Below, one piece after another: positions 11,013 through 23,008 of a stretch of 64,000 nucleotides of DNA. Numbering within the stretch: position 1 is the first letter of the stretch; each line of letters opens with the position of its first letter. A model generated the notes under the pieces. That model ran no database searches. It saw nothing but the letters and a program-made list of their open reading frames with translations, and was not told where the DNA came from. The position numbers and the translations under genes are program-made. The stretch spans positions 8,618,001-8,682,000 of the forward strand of contig JAMPIQ010000001.1 of assembly GCA_024699855.1 (NCBI GenBank). Reading direction: 5' to 3'. Source of the stretch: Aphelenchoides besseyi (Eukaryota; Nematoda; Chromadorea; Rhabditida; Aphelenchoididae).

Positions 11013-13237
11013 TTAAAAACTAAAAAATTTCTCGTCTACGTTCTGTCGTTCTCCGTCAACTTCTTCGTTTTGGTCTTCTTCCATCGCAACATCTTGGTTT
11101 TGTGGAATCGATGCACTACTGCTGCCTCGACTGGACTCTTTAACCATCCAATCTTTTGCTTTCGTAATCATATCGACCACAATCTTCGATAGAACATGAT
11201 CGTCAGACGGCGCCACAGTAATAACTTCAACGTCCGGTACATTGTCTGGTGAATCCTCCAACGCTGGCATCAAAAGCTCGTCAACATCATCGAACGGAAT
11301 TGTTGATTGTGAGATTTCGGCATTTTCCGCGATCGTTTTCAACGCTTCCCGATGAGCCATGATTTTGGATTTACGAAACTCGTTGTAGTTTAGTTTCTGC
11401 AATTGCTCAGCTCCTGATTTCAATCGTTTTTTAGCAACCTACCTGAAGAAATTCTTGTGGAGTCTTCTTGTATTTGTCCTCCAAATTGAAGTCGAATATA
11501 TCGCGCGGTGTTGTCTCGAGAAACCGTATAATCTCCTTTACTGATTGTTCGACTAACGACGGTTCTCGTTCAGTTCCCTCATGGTTGCAATCAGGTTTTG
11601 GTTTGGCGAAGTTGATGGAATCGAACCAAATTTGACCGTTGTCCATTTGTTGAAAGAACATCGCACGATTCGAACGAGAAGCCTAAACAACAGTTCAATT
11701 GAGTTTCTTGATCAGATTCAAAAATTACCGATGGAAAATGTTGGTAATGAAAAGCTCTTGGAAACTTCGGAACTCTCTCTTTGACTTCGTTGGTCAAATT
11801 TGGCAAGTTAACCTGGGATTTACATAAGCTGATTAATCTGTGAGGCGATTCAATTTCACACAGCGGACCCATTGATGACCAGACGACTTCTCGTTTGTTC
11901 CATCCCACTGACCAATGTGAAATCTTCGGATTAATCACTCGTTCCATTGAGAAGTATTGATAGACGTCAATTTCTAATTCTTCGTGAGTAAACGGTCCAA
12001 CCTAAAATAAACGATTCAATACTGTAAATTGATGTACCTACCGTTCTGCAGTAATCTCCACCACTAACGTTGAAGTGATTCATGTAGAAAAGTGGAAGAT
12101 TTGGCATCCGACGGTCCAAAACAAAAATTCGTTGAGTTGCAGTAATAAGATAAGTTTCTGTATCCGGTCGTAAACAGTTTACATGCCAAATTCGTTCTCG
12201 TTCTTTCATATAATCGATGGCAGTTGTTGAGAAGATTTTGGCGATACGCCAACGATCTTTGTTGAAATCAAAAATGGATTCTGGTCGTACCGTTGATTCA
12301 CGAATGTCCGTCTGGTAGACTTTCTCCTTTGAAACCAATAGTAATTGTGATGGAGAATCAGTGGTAGCAACCTGAAATTTCAATCAATGCTGTGGAGTTA
12401 CTCACGAATTACTAACCGTATGAATTTTCTCATCGGATTTGACCCGAGAAAAAAATGGTTGTTCAACATTGCTATAGAAAACTAATCCATTAGAATCGAC
12501 AACAGCTACTTCGTCCATGTAAGCAATTCGTTCAAATTGCAATACAGGCCAATTGCATAGTTTCAAAGACTAAAGCAAAATAAAGAGCAACGTATAATAA
12601 TTACCGTATTATCAGCTGGTTTGTGTAAGTCCAATCCTTTCGAAGTTCGAACAAACAGTCGTTCGGTAGTTGTTTCTTGATCATAAGCTCTCAGCTCGTA
12701 GGCATCATGATCCATCAGGACGGACTTTGCATTATACCAGGAATCCTCATCGCGTTGAACGCGAATAGGCAAATGGCAATCAGTTGGAATGTCAAAAGAA
12801 AAAGGAATTTCGTACAAACGTTTACGTTCACTGTTATCATCTACACACCACAAACGAACCGTATCATCCGACTGCAATTTTAAAGAATCAGTACTAACAG
12901 CGATTCTTACCGTGCATTCTCCAGTCAACAAATTTCGGTTTCTTTGTTCGATTTCGTATTCTTCTTTCATAAACTGGTCAGCTGGAATACTGGACAAACG
13001 ATTGGCAACAACATGATTGGTTTCCTGACGTAAATAACAAATTGGAACAGAAGTTGTAATTGGATGAGGGGAAAGTAGAGGTCGTTTGCGAAAAGCTGCT
13101 TGATTGTGAAGCGGAATGAAATTGCTCTTAATCTGAGCGTTTCGTATACGATCTGCTGAATAGACGATTCCATTGTACAGTCGAGTCGGTAGTTCGGCCA
13201 ATCCGAAATCGACCGTTGATGATTCGATGAAGGCCAT
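11013..13237 (-). CDS. Possible TAF1C/Rrn6-like Pol I factor (beta-propeller-like protein)
   Basis: About 720 residues over seven or so exons from ATG 13237 (MAFIESSTVDFGLAELPTRL) to the stop at 11013. The middle reads like irregular propeller blades: SDDTVRLWCVDDNS, RIAYMDEVAVVDSNGLVFYS, SQLLLVSKEKVYQTDIRES and ETYLITATQRIFVLDRRMPN. The last, with 'LDRRMPNLPL', resembles the 'D-R-x-P' blades of the Rrn6/TAF1C family of RNA polymerase I core factors, which is my only reason for the name. The C-terminal third is helical and charged and ends in an acidic tail (DVAMEEDQNEEVDGE). There is no TM or signal peptide. It lies 171 nt downstream of MRPL37 and 234 nt upstream of the PP1-like gene, so it is probably an operon member. 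Another diverged WD40-like protein is equally possible. Confidence 0.4.
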
Positions 13238-13364
13238 TTTGCATGTCGACAATACTGACCCATGCAACTTACTCTAAGCACATCAATACATAGACTTTTG
13301 CTTAAAGATGTAAGTAAAGAATACGACAACTTCTAAACATTTTGATTGCTGTTTATAAAATTCA

Positions 13365-13370
13365 TTTATT
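13365..13370 (-). promoter_or_regulatory. Polyadenylation signal AATAAA (MRPL37)
   Basis: AATAAA on minus about 40 nt beyond the MRPL37 stop, inside the 171-nt gap before the next same-strand gene. Confidence 0.55.
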
Positions 13371-13408
13371 CAAACAAAATAACCACCTATTTAAAAAGAA
13401 TAACAACT

Positions 13409-14908
13409 TTAAAGGAACAACAAACTGGCAAACTTTTTGAATGTGTCGACATTCAACTCTTCGACGGTCTGAAGTTGTTCCATGTAGTGTTTGGGTTTGT
13501 AAAGTGGCTGAGCTAAAGTACAAACTTGTGACCTGATCTTTTCCAAACTCTTTACCTTTGTCGATCCAAACCAGGTTCTTCGGAGCTTCGAGATTAGTCA
13601 CGTCCAAATTGTTCAATTGAACGGCAACCATATCCATTCGTCCATCGACCAACTGCACAGCTTTTGTAACGACTGGCTTATTCACGGTGCGAAGTTCGCC
13701 GTCACGTTGAAGTTGTGCCAACGCAGCACCGAAACAAAAAACGATCGCATTGGCGGCAAGTTGTTCGCTATAGTCATGAAATTGGAGTTCAATGTTCAAA
13801 AGTTGGACTCACGTAGTGAATGGATATTTTTGATCTTGTTCTTTAGTGAACATGATTGTATCGATCTTCAGTCCCGGAATTTGAGAACGTGGTATTAAAG
13901 TTTCGGTGTTGTAAATGTTTGTTTTGTCCAAATCAATCAGCGGAGAAATCGGGTACGTATCCGGACACCGACGATCCCTTAAAAAATAGATAGGAGTAAA
14001 CAGTAAGGTCAGAAAGATTACTGTGTAGCTTCAACCTCTGCTTCTGAACACAGGACACGTGATGGTCGTGTTTTCTGAATTACAAGATGCGGTTGATGTC
14101 GAATAATCAATGGAGAATTGGTGCCAAAAAGATCGGACGATAAGTGCGTGCTAAATGGAGCATCATAGTCGCAACTGAAATCAATTGTGTAAAACAAAAG
14201 TATTGAGTAGAAGCTCACCGATTGTCTTGTAAGAGTTCTTTGTGAATTGCGTGTAAATGAACACGACGATACAAATTCTCAAGAATAATATGGCTAAAGC
14301 AATGAAGATAATGGATGCAAACGATTGTAACTTACTTTCTTTTCACCACCGGCGTTCCGTGATTTCGCCAATGCACGGCCCAAAAAATAACCGGATCGTG
14401 AGGTCGTGGCAATTTCTCCAAAGTTGGATCGTATTTCTCTCCAGCCAAAATCGAGTCAACAACCAACTCTTTTAAATTGGATGGCCATTCGTATTGATGT
14501 TGATTTAACAGTTCGGATGAAAGATTTCGTGGTTCGAGAGCACCAATAAGCGCACAAGCTTGGTCGATTCCATCAGAAAAAGGCTGACGACCTTCGAATA
14601 GCAAAGCTTTCATCGATTTGTAGAGCGGATGATCCTAAAATTATAATAATAAGAGAATTATAGGAACAGCAAACCGAATCTTTATGTTTTTCGTACAACG
14701 ACGCCATTGGATCCGAAGGTTTGGGCACATCACCATCGAAGAAACCGGCAGCATTTGGATCGTGAATACGAACATCCATTGCCTTTAACGCTGGAGGAAC
14801 TGTGAATTTGGGCATTGGAATGCGCTCTTGTCTTTGGACCATGCCCTTGAACATCTTCGTGTTTATCTTGCCCCATTGCTTAAGCTCTCGGTATTTTCGA
14901 TAGACCAT
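13409..14908 (-). CDS. MRPL37: Mitochondrial large ribosomal subunit protein mL37 (MRPL37)
   Basis: Mitochondrial ribosomal large-subunit protein. Several blocks line up with animal MRPL37 in order: DHPLYKS near the N-terminal third, YPISPLIDLDKTNIYNTE, then AANAIVFCFGAALAQ, KPVVTKAVQLVDGRMD, VQLNNLDVTNLEAPKNLVWI and the tail DTFKKFASLLFL. Multiple exons; one intron donor is GTTTGC. No in-frame ATG exists upstream of 14908 within the open frame. A TTTCAG acceptor eight bases before this ATG has no donor in the short gap to EMC6, so it is best read as a trans-splice site. That leaves a short N-terminus (MVYRKYRELKQW) with little obvious mitochondrial presequence. It is 129 nt downstream of EMC6 on the same strand. 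Confidence 0.92.
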
Positions 14909-14910
14909 CT

Positions 14911-14924
14911 CGACAACTGAAATG
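14911..14924 (-). promoter_or_regulatory. Putative trans-splice acceptor for MRPL37
   Basis: ACATTTCAG followed by TTGTCGAG and ATG on minus, in the 129-nt EMC6-MRPL37 gap. There is no room for an upstream exon of MRPL37, so this AG is a likely spliced-leader addition site. Confidence 0.5.
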
Positions 14925-15022
14925 TTCGTACAAGCGGTTTCATTCAAACAAGAAGTAAAACGACGAATCAAACGTCAGAACAACTCTTCCAATCAATCTA
15001 CCCTAATAGAAAGATTTTTATG

Positions 15023-15028
15023 TTTATT
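15023..15028 (-). promoter_or_regulatory. Polyadenylation signal AATAAA (EMC6)
   Basis: AATAAA on minus, 10 nt after the EMC6 stop and about 100 nt before the MRPL37 acceptor, the classic spacing of a nematode operon junction. Confidence 0.6.
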
Positions 15029-15037
15029 CAAAACCTA

Positions 15038-15397
15038 TTAATAGACGTGCACAATACCATAAATAAACACCCACAACAGAACATAAGTGAAAAGACCTCC
15101 AACAAAGGAATGATCGAAAATCAACGTTCGACTCAAAAAGTAGTCGTCCCATTTGAATCCCGATTTGTACGCCCAGAAAGCGGCCTGAAATCGACATGAC
15201 AACTGAAAGAAGATATCGAGTACCTGGAGAAGGATTCCGAGGATATAGAAGAGAAATCCGTAAGTGCCCGTCAGACCGAGAATTCCGGCAAAGATTCCGA
15301 ACAACGCCGATTGACAAGTGCGTGAATATTCCAAAACGGCAAAGTTGTTGCGAATTGCACTTTCGTTGTAAACTGGAGCATCTTTCTTGTCGTTCAT
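15038..15397 (-). CDS. EMC6: ER membrane protein complex subunit 6 (EMC6)
   Basis: Small ER membrane protein of the EMC insertase. Two exons, 15397-15224 and 15184-15038, separated by a 39-nt in-frame intron (GTACTC...TTTCAG). The spliced protein is about 106 residues, close to the usual length of 110. Conserved blocks are NFAVLEYSRTC, GILGLTGTYGFLFYILGILL and the end FVGGLFTYVLLWVFIYGIVH followed by VY, closely matching animal EMC6, with its hydrophobic segments. It is the first gene of a same-strand series of closely spaced genes (EMC6, MRPL37, TAF1C-like, PP1-like, ORP). An SDR gene starts divergently 302 nt away, so a shared promoter region lies at 15398-15698. Confidence 0.95.
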   Translation of the reverse strand: MNDKKDAPVYNESAIRNNFAVLEYSRTCQSALFGIFAGILGLTGTYGFLFYILGILLQVLDIFFQLSCRFQAAFWAYKSGFKWDDYFLSRTLIFDHSFVGGLFTYVLLWVFIYGIVHVY

Positions 15398-15698
15398 TGG
15401 GAGAGTGGAGCTGAAATCACAATCATTGAACAGTTGAAATATCGGGACTTACAACAAAATTTATACCAACAGAAAGAGTGAATCGCAAGGAATCAGCTGA
15501 AGTTCTTTGGCCAAAAAGCGCAAGAAATCGTGAAAACTCTACAGCAATCGATATCCGCACTTCGTGCTTTCAACTCAGTAAATTGATAATTTTACATGAA
15601 CGTTGATTACCGCGTTTAAAAGAGTTTCAATCATACGGTTGGTTTCTATTCATTTTCAGATTCGTTTATGATCTCGACGGTCTCTTCTTTGCACAGCG

Positions 15699-16864
15699 AT
15701 GTTACGATATTTGATGGGAATTTATTTTCGATTTCGAAGTGTTCTGATCGTTCCGTGCGTCTACGTTTATGCGCTCTACTGCTGTGTGATTGAGTTTCTT
15801 CTGGACGTGTTCTGTGATATGCCTCTGAAAATGCGGGCCGATGAGTGGAGCAAATCGTCGCTATTGAAAGAGCATCCACAACAGAAACGAATAGCCGTGA
15901 TGACGGGCGCTGATGGAACGATAGGTACCGAGGTGAGTTCTTCAGTCGTCTTCGACAATCGAATTGTGTTCTTAGGTTTCTCGACTTCTGCTCGAATTCG
16001 GATTCGAAGTTGTGATCTTCGGTTTGCGTCGACCGCGTCTCAGTTTTCTGAAGGATTGGGACCGTTTGCATTTGTTGAAATGCGATCTGTTGGTTATAAA
16101 TCAAGTACACAAAGCGTTAAATGAGTTTCAAGAGCGTTTCGAACACGTCGACCTGATTGTTTTCAACGCTGGAATTATGTTTCATCCACAACTTGATGTG
16201 AGTTGAAATCGATTACAATAATTGATTGGGATTTAGGATGCAAAAGCTATAGATCCCCACTACACAGTAAATTTGCTTTCGCATGCAATGATGTTCGATG
16301 CCTTGAGACCGTTTCTGGAGAAGAGTCCGCGTACAGCTCCGAAGGTTATTGCACTGTCATCTTCGACTTTGCATTTCGGTGATGTTCAACAGTTCATTTA
16401 CGGCGATCCGGGTATTTCTTATAGTTTTTTTCTATGTTTACTTTTTATAGTTCGTGCATTTCGTTGTTATGTCAACGGTTACAAGTCTTATTGCGACTCT
16501 AAGCTCTACACAAGTCTTTATTTTCGCTATGTTTCCGATTTGGTTCGAGAATCAAGAGTTCGAGTTGCGACTCTTCATCCCGGTGTAGTACCCGGTAATC
16601 TCTATCGGCACGTGTTTCCACCAATTCGTTTTTTGATTAACCATTGGCTGAAGTTTATCATCAGGTTTGCCTCGTTCGTTGGTTCTGCTAATTCTTTGAT
16701 TTAGAAAAAGCAATCGAGCCGCAATCGAAGTTCTGAGTTTGGCATTCAACGACCGAATTCACTCCGGTTACTTCTACGAACACACGACATTCCTGAACTT
16801 TGACGAGTATCCGGAGACACACCTTCGACGTCTGTACGAAGCGGTTCAGCATGAAATTCGTTAA
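15699..16864 (+). CDS. DHRSX-like short-chain dehydrogenase/reductase
   Basis: Membrane-anchored NAD(P)-dependent oxidoreductase of the classical SDR fold. An N-terminal hydrophobic segment (SVLIVPCVYVYALYCCVIEF) precedes the Rossmann fold. The nucleotide motif is RIAVMTGADGTIGTE. Downstream are the FNAGIM motif (usually NNAG), the catalytic Ser in ALSSSTLHF and the catalytic YCDSK. The stretch LHPGVVPGNLYRHVFPP resembles the DHRSX segment PGVVNTDLYKHVF, and this plus the N-terminal anchor favours a DHRSX-like or related RDH-type SDR. Several exons with short introns; the stop is at 16862-16864. The gene ends 63 nt from the convergent S1P gene and is divergent from EMC6. Confidence 0.82.
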
Positions 16865-16927
16865 ACGGGTTATAAACATTCTTAACGGGTTTTGATACAC
16901 ATTAACCTCATTTTGGGGCTTTTACTT

Positions 16928-19900
16928 TCAATAGAAAACAACACGAAGCGCTCGAGCCAGCGGCGCGTAAATACGAGATCGCACACCATAGCGCGGAATA
17001 CACATTCCAATCAGAACAATGAACGATATGATGAAGACCAAGTACAAAAGCTGATTGAATATAAGTTCAACAATTATCGATATGGTTGTTTGTGATCCCG
17101 TTTCAACATAATCGTTGTAATCAATGAGTAGTGGAGTCGTTTGATTAACAAAAAGTAGTCGTGATTTACGTTCCAGTTCTCTTATTCTTTCAATTACTTG
17201 CCATCTTCTAAAACGGCTTTTGAACGATAAGCTTCATATAGAACGAACCCAGAAATTGATATTTCATTCGGTTTTAGTTCAAAATTCGCGATTTGACGTT
17301 GTTGACAAGTTGGAAGGCGACGATAAACAACATGGTTTCCGGTGACTTTCCTTATGACTCGTGAAACAGAAGCAAAATGTGGATTTGTGATACGTTGGGG
17401 TAATTTTTCGACTGGGAGTTGTCTTAAAGTCGACTAAAAAGAGCGGCTGAATGCATAACCTATATTCTTTTACCTTTTTCAAGCCACCAACTCCTGTGAT
17501 GGCATCTCGATTGGCGTGTAGCAAATCCAAAAGCAGTTGATTGCAGTTGCCCGACTCCAAACACGTCGAATCTCCAAACAAGGCAACAAAGCCGGAGCTG
17601 TTTGTTGGCCAATTGATTCCGAATATCGGAAAATTCGAATTGATGTTTTCGTTTTGCAGAACCTCGGCACCCTGAGACAAAATCGAGTACTTGTCATTGT
17701 TTTGAACATACCAAATCATGAAGTTTAACTTCGACGATGAGGGCGTCTGAAGGTGAAGCTAACAGACTAACTCCGGACGAGATTTTTGCCTCAGTGTTAA
17801 GAAGTTTGACGTTTCCGTCCAAAATCTGAAATATTTCCGATTACTTTAGTGGAGCAACAACCAACCGTATCACCAAATGCATATCCATATTGTTTTAGGA
17901 GAACGTTTAACGCGGGAATATTCGAACCGCCGGTTTCCGGATGACAATAACCGTCTGAATTGGGATCTTCGAATTGGATTTTGTTGATCAACGATTCATT
18001 AAACCAATTAGCCATCACAATCAAATTTAGTCCTCGGTCAACTGCGTCTTTCAATTGATCATTTTCTTCGGGGAAATACTCTTCTTCGGGATCAACGATG
18101 AGTAGTGTTGCATAGTTGTTTAGATCGATGCATGTGAGTGGTCGAGTTGAAATTTCAAGAAAGTAACCATTGTCACGAAGAAGTTCGAAAACATGACGAA
18201 AATTTGTGTGTGGATGATCGGCGGTCCAATCGAAAGGTGCATTTTTGACTCGAAGATTATCGCGTGGAAAGTAGCCGAATGGATAATACAAGTTTCGAAA
18301 TTGATCCCACAATATTCGTTGGCTAAACACTTGAATCACAAGAGCGTTGATATTAATGGAATACCTTCTAAATGGTTTTGGAATAATCCGAATGCGTATC
18401 GGAAAGCTTGCAGCAAGTAATTCTCCAGTTTGAGTCTAAAGAACGGTTGGAAGTGTTAACAAAAAGCGAAGTTTGAACCTCAAACTCCATACTTAAACGT
18501 CCCGACACAACGCCTGAAAAGTTGGTTGCTCGATCTGTTGCTGTGATGTACAGGCCGAGAAAACCAGAATAGCGAAATTTGTTGTTGTTTTCGAACTGTA
18601 TAGAAAGAAGATGTTCAGCATCCATTTCATGTGATTGAAACACCTAAACATTGTTTCGTTTTGTGAAAGTTGTGTTAGTTCTAACCAATTTGCTTAAATT
18701 AATCCACGTATTGTATCCGTTCTGTATGGTAATATTCAAGACCAACGGAAGCATAGAGAAATAGAGTGGTTGAAAGCAATAGGGCCATTGAAAAGGACAA
18801 TCATCCATGTCAAGATACTCCGGTGTTAAACTGAAACAACATGGTTCAATCGAAACAAAAGTGAAAAGGTACGTGATCTGCGGTTTGTATTCCAATGTTT
18901 GGACAAACGAATTCAAGAGCGAAAGACGACCTGCACCTTGTTCGAAAATCGACAGGTTTGGAAGACGTTCAGCACTCAGCGAAAGCGATTGTCTTACACG
19001 TTGAATTGTACGATTTTCGGGGGCTAGTGAACTCAACAACAATGTCACAGCACCGCTAACAATCGGAGCAGCAACTGAGCTGCCCGATAAAAATCGACAA
19101 CCACTATTTAATGCCAATCCATTCACTTGAACTCCTAGAGCCAAAAGATCCGGCTTCACTCGTCCATAACCATCTAAATACGTATCTACTCAACAGTTGA
19201 ATGAACTCACATGTTAATTCCCAGGAAGTTGTTCCTCTGGAGGAAAACTGAGCTAATTTGTTGTATCTGTCAATTGCGCCAACGCCAATAACATCTGGAT
19301 GATCGGCTGGGTTGTTGAGCGTACCGAAGGTCGGCCCATCGTTTCCAATAGCCGATATGATTATGATTCCACGTCCAATCACTTCGTCCACTTTCTCCAT
19401 GAATAGTTTGTCCTTAAAATCCGGTCCGCCGATACTACAAATTACGAAATAGTAAGCAAGAAATATCGCAAACCTCAAATTTATAACGTTCACGTTGTTT
19501 TGAAGTGCATCGTTGAACGCATCAAGAAACCACGATGTTTGCGACTTCTAAATCACAATTGAAAGCCATCGAAAATCAATTCGTTTACTTGTCCGTGAGA
19601 AAAAACTTTGTAAATAAAGAGCTCAGCATCCGGAGCAAGTCCCGGGCATCTTCGGTTTGTACTTCCGATTAAACCGGCAGTAAATGTCCCGTGACCGACC
19701 GTATCGCTTGCCGTTCCTTCGTCCGTGTAATCTCGTTCAACCACAATATTCTTTCTGATGTATTGCCGATTAGATGAGAGTCCCGTGTCAAAAATTGCAA
19801 CTTTTATTCCACGACCTAGAGAAAACCATTGTACCTTTCTTCTCATTTCATTCACCTGTGTATCCTTTTTCCCACAGTTTTTGTGCCTGAATTTCCATTG

Positions 19901-20234
19901 GAACTCGTCGAATATCAAAGCCGCTCTTCCGACGCATCGATGGAGTTGCCGCTTTGAAGAGCGGAAATCTGATTGAATTTCGATTCGGAAGAACATCACG
20001 AATCAACCGATGAGAATTCAACTTCTTGGCGTCTTCTACGCTTACAATCTCAAAGTCACTAAACTTCGATGGTCGTTTCTCTAACGGTCGAATTAAAGCT
20101 CCTCGAAGAATGTCCAGTCGTTGGGACTCGTCGAAATAGCCGTTGAATCTGACCACGTACTCAGTCACATTGTTTGACCATCCAGTTCGAAGTTCAGTTA
20201 CAAGAACGAGAACTATCAACCAAATAACCGTCAT
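16928..20234 (-). CDS. MBTPS1: Membrane-bound transcription factor site-1 protease (S1P/SKI-1)
   Basis: Golgi subtilisin-type protease that in animals cleaves SREBP and ATF6. Many exons from ATG 20234. The N-terminus is a signal peptide ([20 protein letters not shown]). The prodomain has YVVRFNGYF. The catalytic triad is complete: Asp in VAIFDTGLS, His in [11 protein letters not shown] and Ser in [15 protein letters not shown], with the oxyanion Asn in SAIGNDGP. Family-specific blocks include [31 protein letters not shown] [17 protein letters not shown] and, past the protease domain, [19 protein letters not shown] and [10 protein letters not shown] transmembrane helix ([20 protein letters not shown]) and a short basic tail ([12 protein letters not shown]) end the protein. 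Its stop lies 63 nt from the convergent SDR gene. It appears intact. Confidence 0.95.
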
Positions 20235-20664
20235 TCATTTGGACAAAACAAAAACTAAAACGTGTTCTCCGACCTCAGATCTTCAATCGTGTAATCACAA
20301 AACGATGGCACGCGTAGCCAGAAACTTCAGTTCGAATAGCGAAAATCGATTGATGGATCGAATGCATTTATTCCATGGATACACAGAAAAATGATTGAAC
20401 ATAATGAACTCGTAGAATCAAACGGAAGAAATAAATTAAAATAAACGTTCGTTTATCTTTGTGGGATAGAAGTCTCTTAGAAATTTCACAGTCAGTCCGC
20501 TAGTTAGAAGGAGGAATCTACAAGACAGAATGGAGTGGACTGATGTACTATAATCGATATAATATTGTAATTCATGGCAAACTTCAAAGTAACGAAAACC
20601 TAAGAACATTTTCAAAAACGTAAAAAACCAAAAAAAAACTCCCGATTAAGATTCATGACTTTTG
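20235..20664. other. Intergenic, T6PP to S1P
   Basis: About 430 nt between the trehalose-phosphatase stop and the S1P ATG on the same strand. It contains AT-rich sequence. The gap is longer than the tight operon gaps elsewhere, so S1P may have its own promoter here. No gene seen. Confidence 0.4.
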
Positions 20665-23008
20665 TTATTCTGGTTCACTGGGTTGGGTAGACGGCACGAT
20701 TCCAAGTCCCACTTTTGGATCACGAAGAAGCTGAGCAACAGCAGCATGAAAAACATCTGGACAAGAAATAAAACAACAGTTTTTGGGATTGTTGACCATC
20801 TGCTTAACACGTTCATGTAGTTCCGGTTTGATTCCAACGAACATTGCCATTGTGCCCTAAAACTCGAAAGTTTCAATGATGTTTACTTCGACAAAGCGAA
20901 CTCCGGGATTTGCTTCAACCGCATGTTGGACCATCGGTAAGTCGCTTGACGTATCACCACAAATCAAAACACGACCCGGCGGTTCGAGAGTGTCACCAAC
21001 TGTTCGTATCAAACGATCCACACCGTTTGCTTTGTTCCAAATTGTTCCATCGTTATGAACCACGATTTCAACTTCGAGTTCAGTTGACGGATCAAAATGC
21101 AAAATTTCTTTGTTGGGATCAACTCGTAACATTCGCTCTTTCACTTCGTCTTGATAGCGATTCGACAGTTCGGGATGCACGTGTTTGCAAACCGTTTGGA
21201 CGCCCAACGTTAAACGATCGACTTTACGTTGAACTCCGCTGCCAACTAAACCAAACTGCGAATATTCGCCCAATGACAACAGAGTTCGCATCTGAAATTG
21301 AACAGGATATTTGGTGACAATATCAAACCTTACCTCATGATTAACACGATCCAAGGCGTCGATGCCTTCTGTCGAAATTCCATCGTCATGAACTACCCGT
21401 TGACCACGGAGCCACCATTCGCGGCCCCACGAACCGCTGAAAACCACAGGACCATCAATCGGAAGTGCAGTCAAATGCAGAATTCCGGGTCCAACAGCTC
21501 CTGAAACCAGCAAAAAATGTAAGTGCATTGAAACAATTAACTAACCAATACTCTCCGTAGTGTTGTCTTCTGTTCCGTTAGGACCTTAAACGAAATATTT
21601 GATTAAAGAATATAACAAATGATCTAGCCGTGTTACGACATTTAAAGCAAATGAATAGATTGTCGCCGGTACACAATAACAAACTCACTTCCAAGAGGTC
21701 CAGCAGTTAAAACGGCAGTTAGACGAGTAAAGTTTTCAGCAAATTTAGCCATTCCAACGGCGCTGTAAATTGGCTAAAAAATATACGAGTAAAGAATTAG
21801 AGCCACTAAAACCTACTTGCAAGTTTGTTGCATATTGAGAACAGTAGTCCTTCATTGTACCATCCCAATCCGTAATCATCACCGGCTTACGGCCCTCGTC
21901 AATTGCCGATCTGACAAAGTTACGCAAAAACCTTAAACGTCAAAATTTACATAGTATGTAAACAAACAACTTACTCAACACACTGATCGCGTTCTTTTTG
22001 AAATGCTTCAGTTGAAATCGGATGATAGGGCTGAAGAACTTCACTCAATGGAACGTGTTCAAGTGCTGTGAATATGTGTTGCTCTTGTACGTGCTCTAAT
22101 TCTTCCAAGAATTTAAGGTCTTTCTGCAATTAATTGGCTTGTTTTGTGGTCTTAATTTTCAAAGAACCAACTTCCAAACCAACAATCTCATCTTTGATAT
22201 TCACGCTGAACTTCTCTCCGCTCGAGGTCGTCATTTCCCGTTGATAGTCTTTGGTGTTGTCGTCGTTGAGAATATTGAACGTGTGTTTCAGCAATTGGAT
22301 CCAATCCGATTTGACGGTCTGAGAGGATAACAACGAACTAACAATGTGCCGACGAACGGCTTGCATCTAAACGAACCAATAACTTGAGTATCATGGAAAA
22401 GCAAGTACCTTGTACATGAGATCCTTAAATTCATCAACGGAATTTGAATGAAAAGTCATGTCTAACAATGAGGAGAATCGAGCAACGGGAAAATCTGAAA
22501 GATCTTTGATAGAAAGCGAGCAAATCAAAGTTCAGCAAGCCACCATTTCTTCGCGCGTTCTTTCAACTTTGGTGTGCTTTCTTCCAAAGAATCAATCTCT
22601 AATCATTACTCTGTCCCAATGTATCACTCATGTATCAATCGATGCAAAACCAGGAGCCGCTGGAAACTGTTGGACACAAACAAAAAATGTTGTGGGTTGC
22701 TGTTTGTTCGAGAAAAACATCCGACAAACTGCACAACCTTTTGGAAAACAACCATAAGACTGATAAACATAACTGGTTTATGGTGCGTGATCGTCTCTCT
22801 CTTTTGCTAACCCGCGCGTTTCCCACTGTCAGATTGTTGCACTCATCAGATCATGAGCACTCACTCTTTTGATCACGACAACAATGAAACAAATCAACTC
22901 ACCGAAATCTCGCTCCCGACCCGTCGACTGAGTTTCACCGCCGTAGTGACCGTTCAGTTCGTACGATGTGGTTGTTGTTGTGGCCGTTGCAACACTACCG
23001 ACGGTCAT
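20665..23008 (-). CDS. Trehalose-6-phosphate phosphatase, nematode type (GOB-1-like)
   Basis: HAD-superfamily phosphatase that converts trehalose-6-phosphate to trehalose. Motif I is TDWDGTMKDYC and motif IV is ICGDTSSDLPM. Between them are VGPGILHLTALPIDGPVVFS and EVEIVVHNDGTIWNKANGVD. The gene-family layout, with a long N-terminal domain before the HAD core, is that of nematode T6PP. The core CDS clearly starts by ATG 22459 (MTFHSNSVDEFKDLMYK). A longer start is supported by an upstream exon (23008-22903, MTVGSVATATTTTTSYELNG) whose GTGAGT donor splices across a 408-nt intron to TTTCAG at 22495-22496, keeping frame (RDF|DFPVARFSSLLDMTF). I annotate the longer form. The C-terminus ends STQPSEPE. 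Confidence 0.88.

Noticed and set aside
14573..14971. Longer MRPL37 N-terminus from a TTG at 14971
   Set aside because: There is no ATG there, and a TTTCAG acceptor lies between it and ATG 14908, which I use instead.
15646..16110. Minus open frames across the SDR gene
   Set aside because: Shadow frames of the plus-strand SDR, which has the catalytic motifs.
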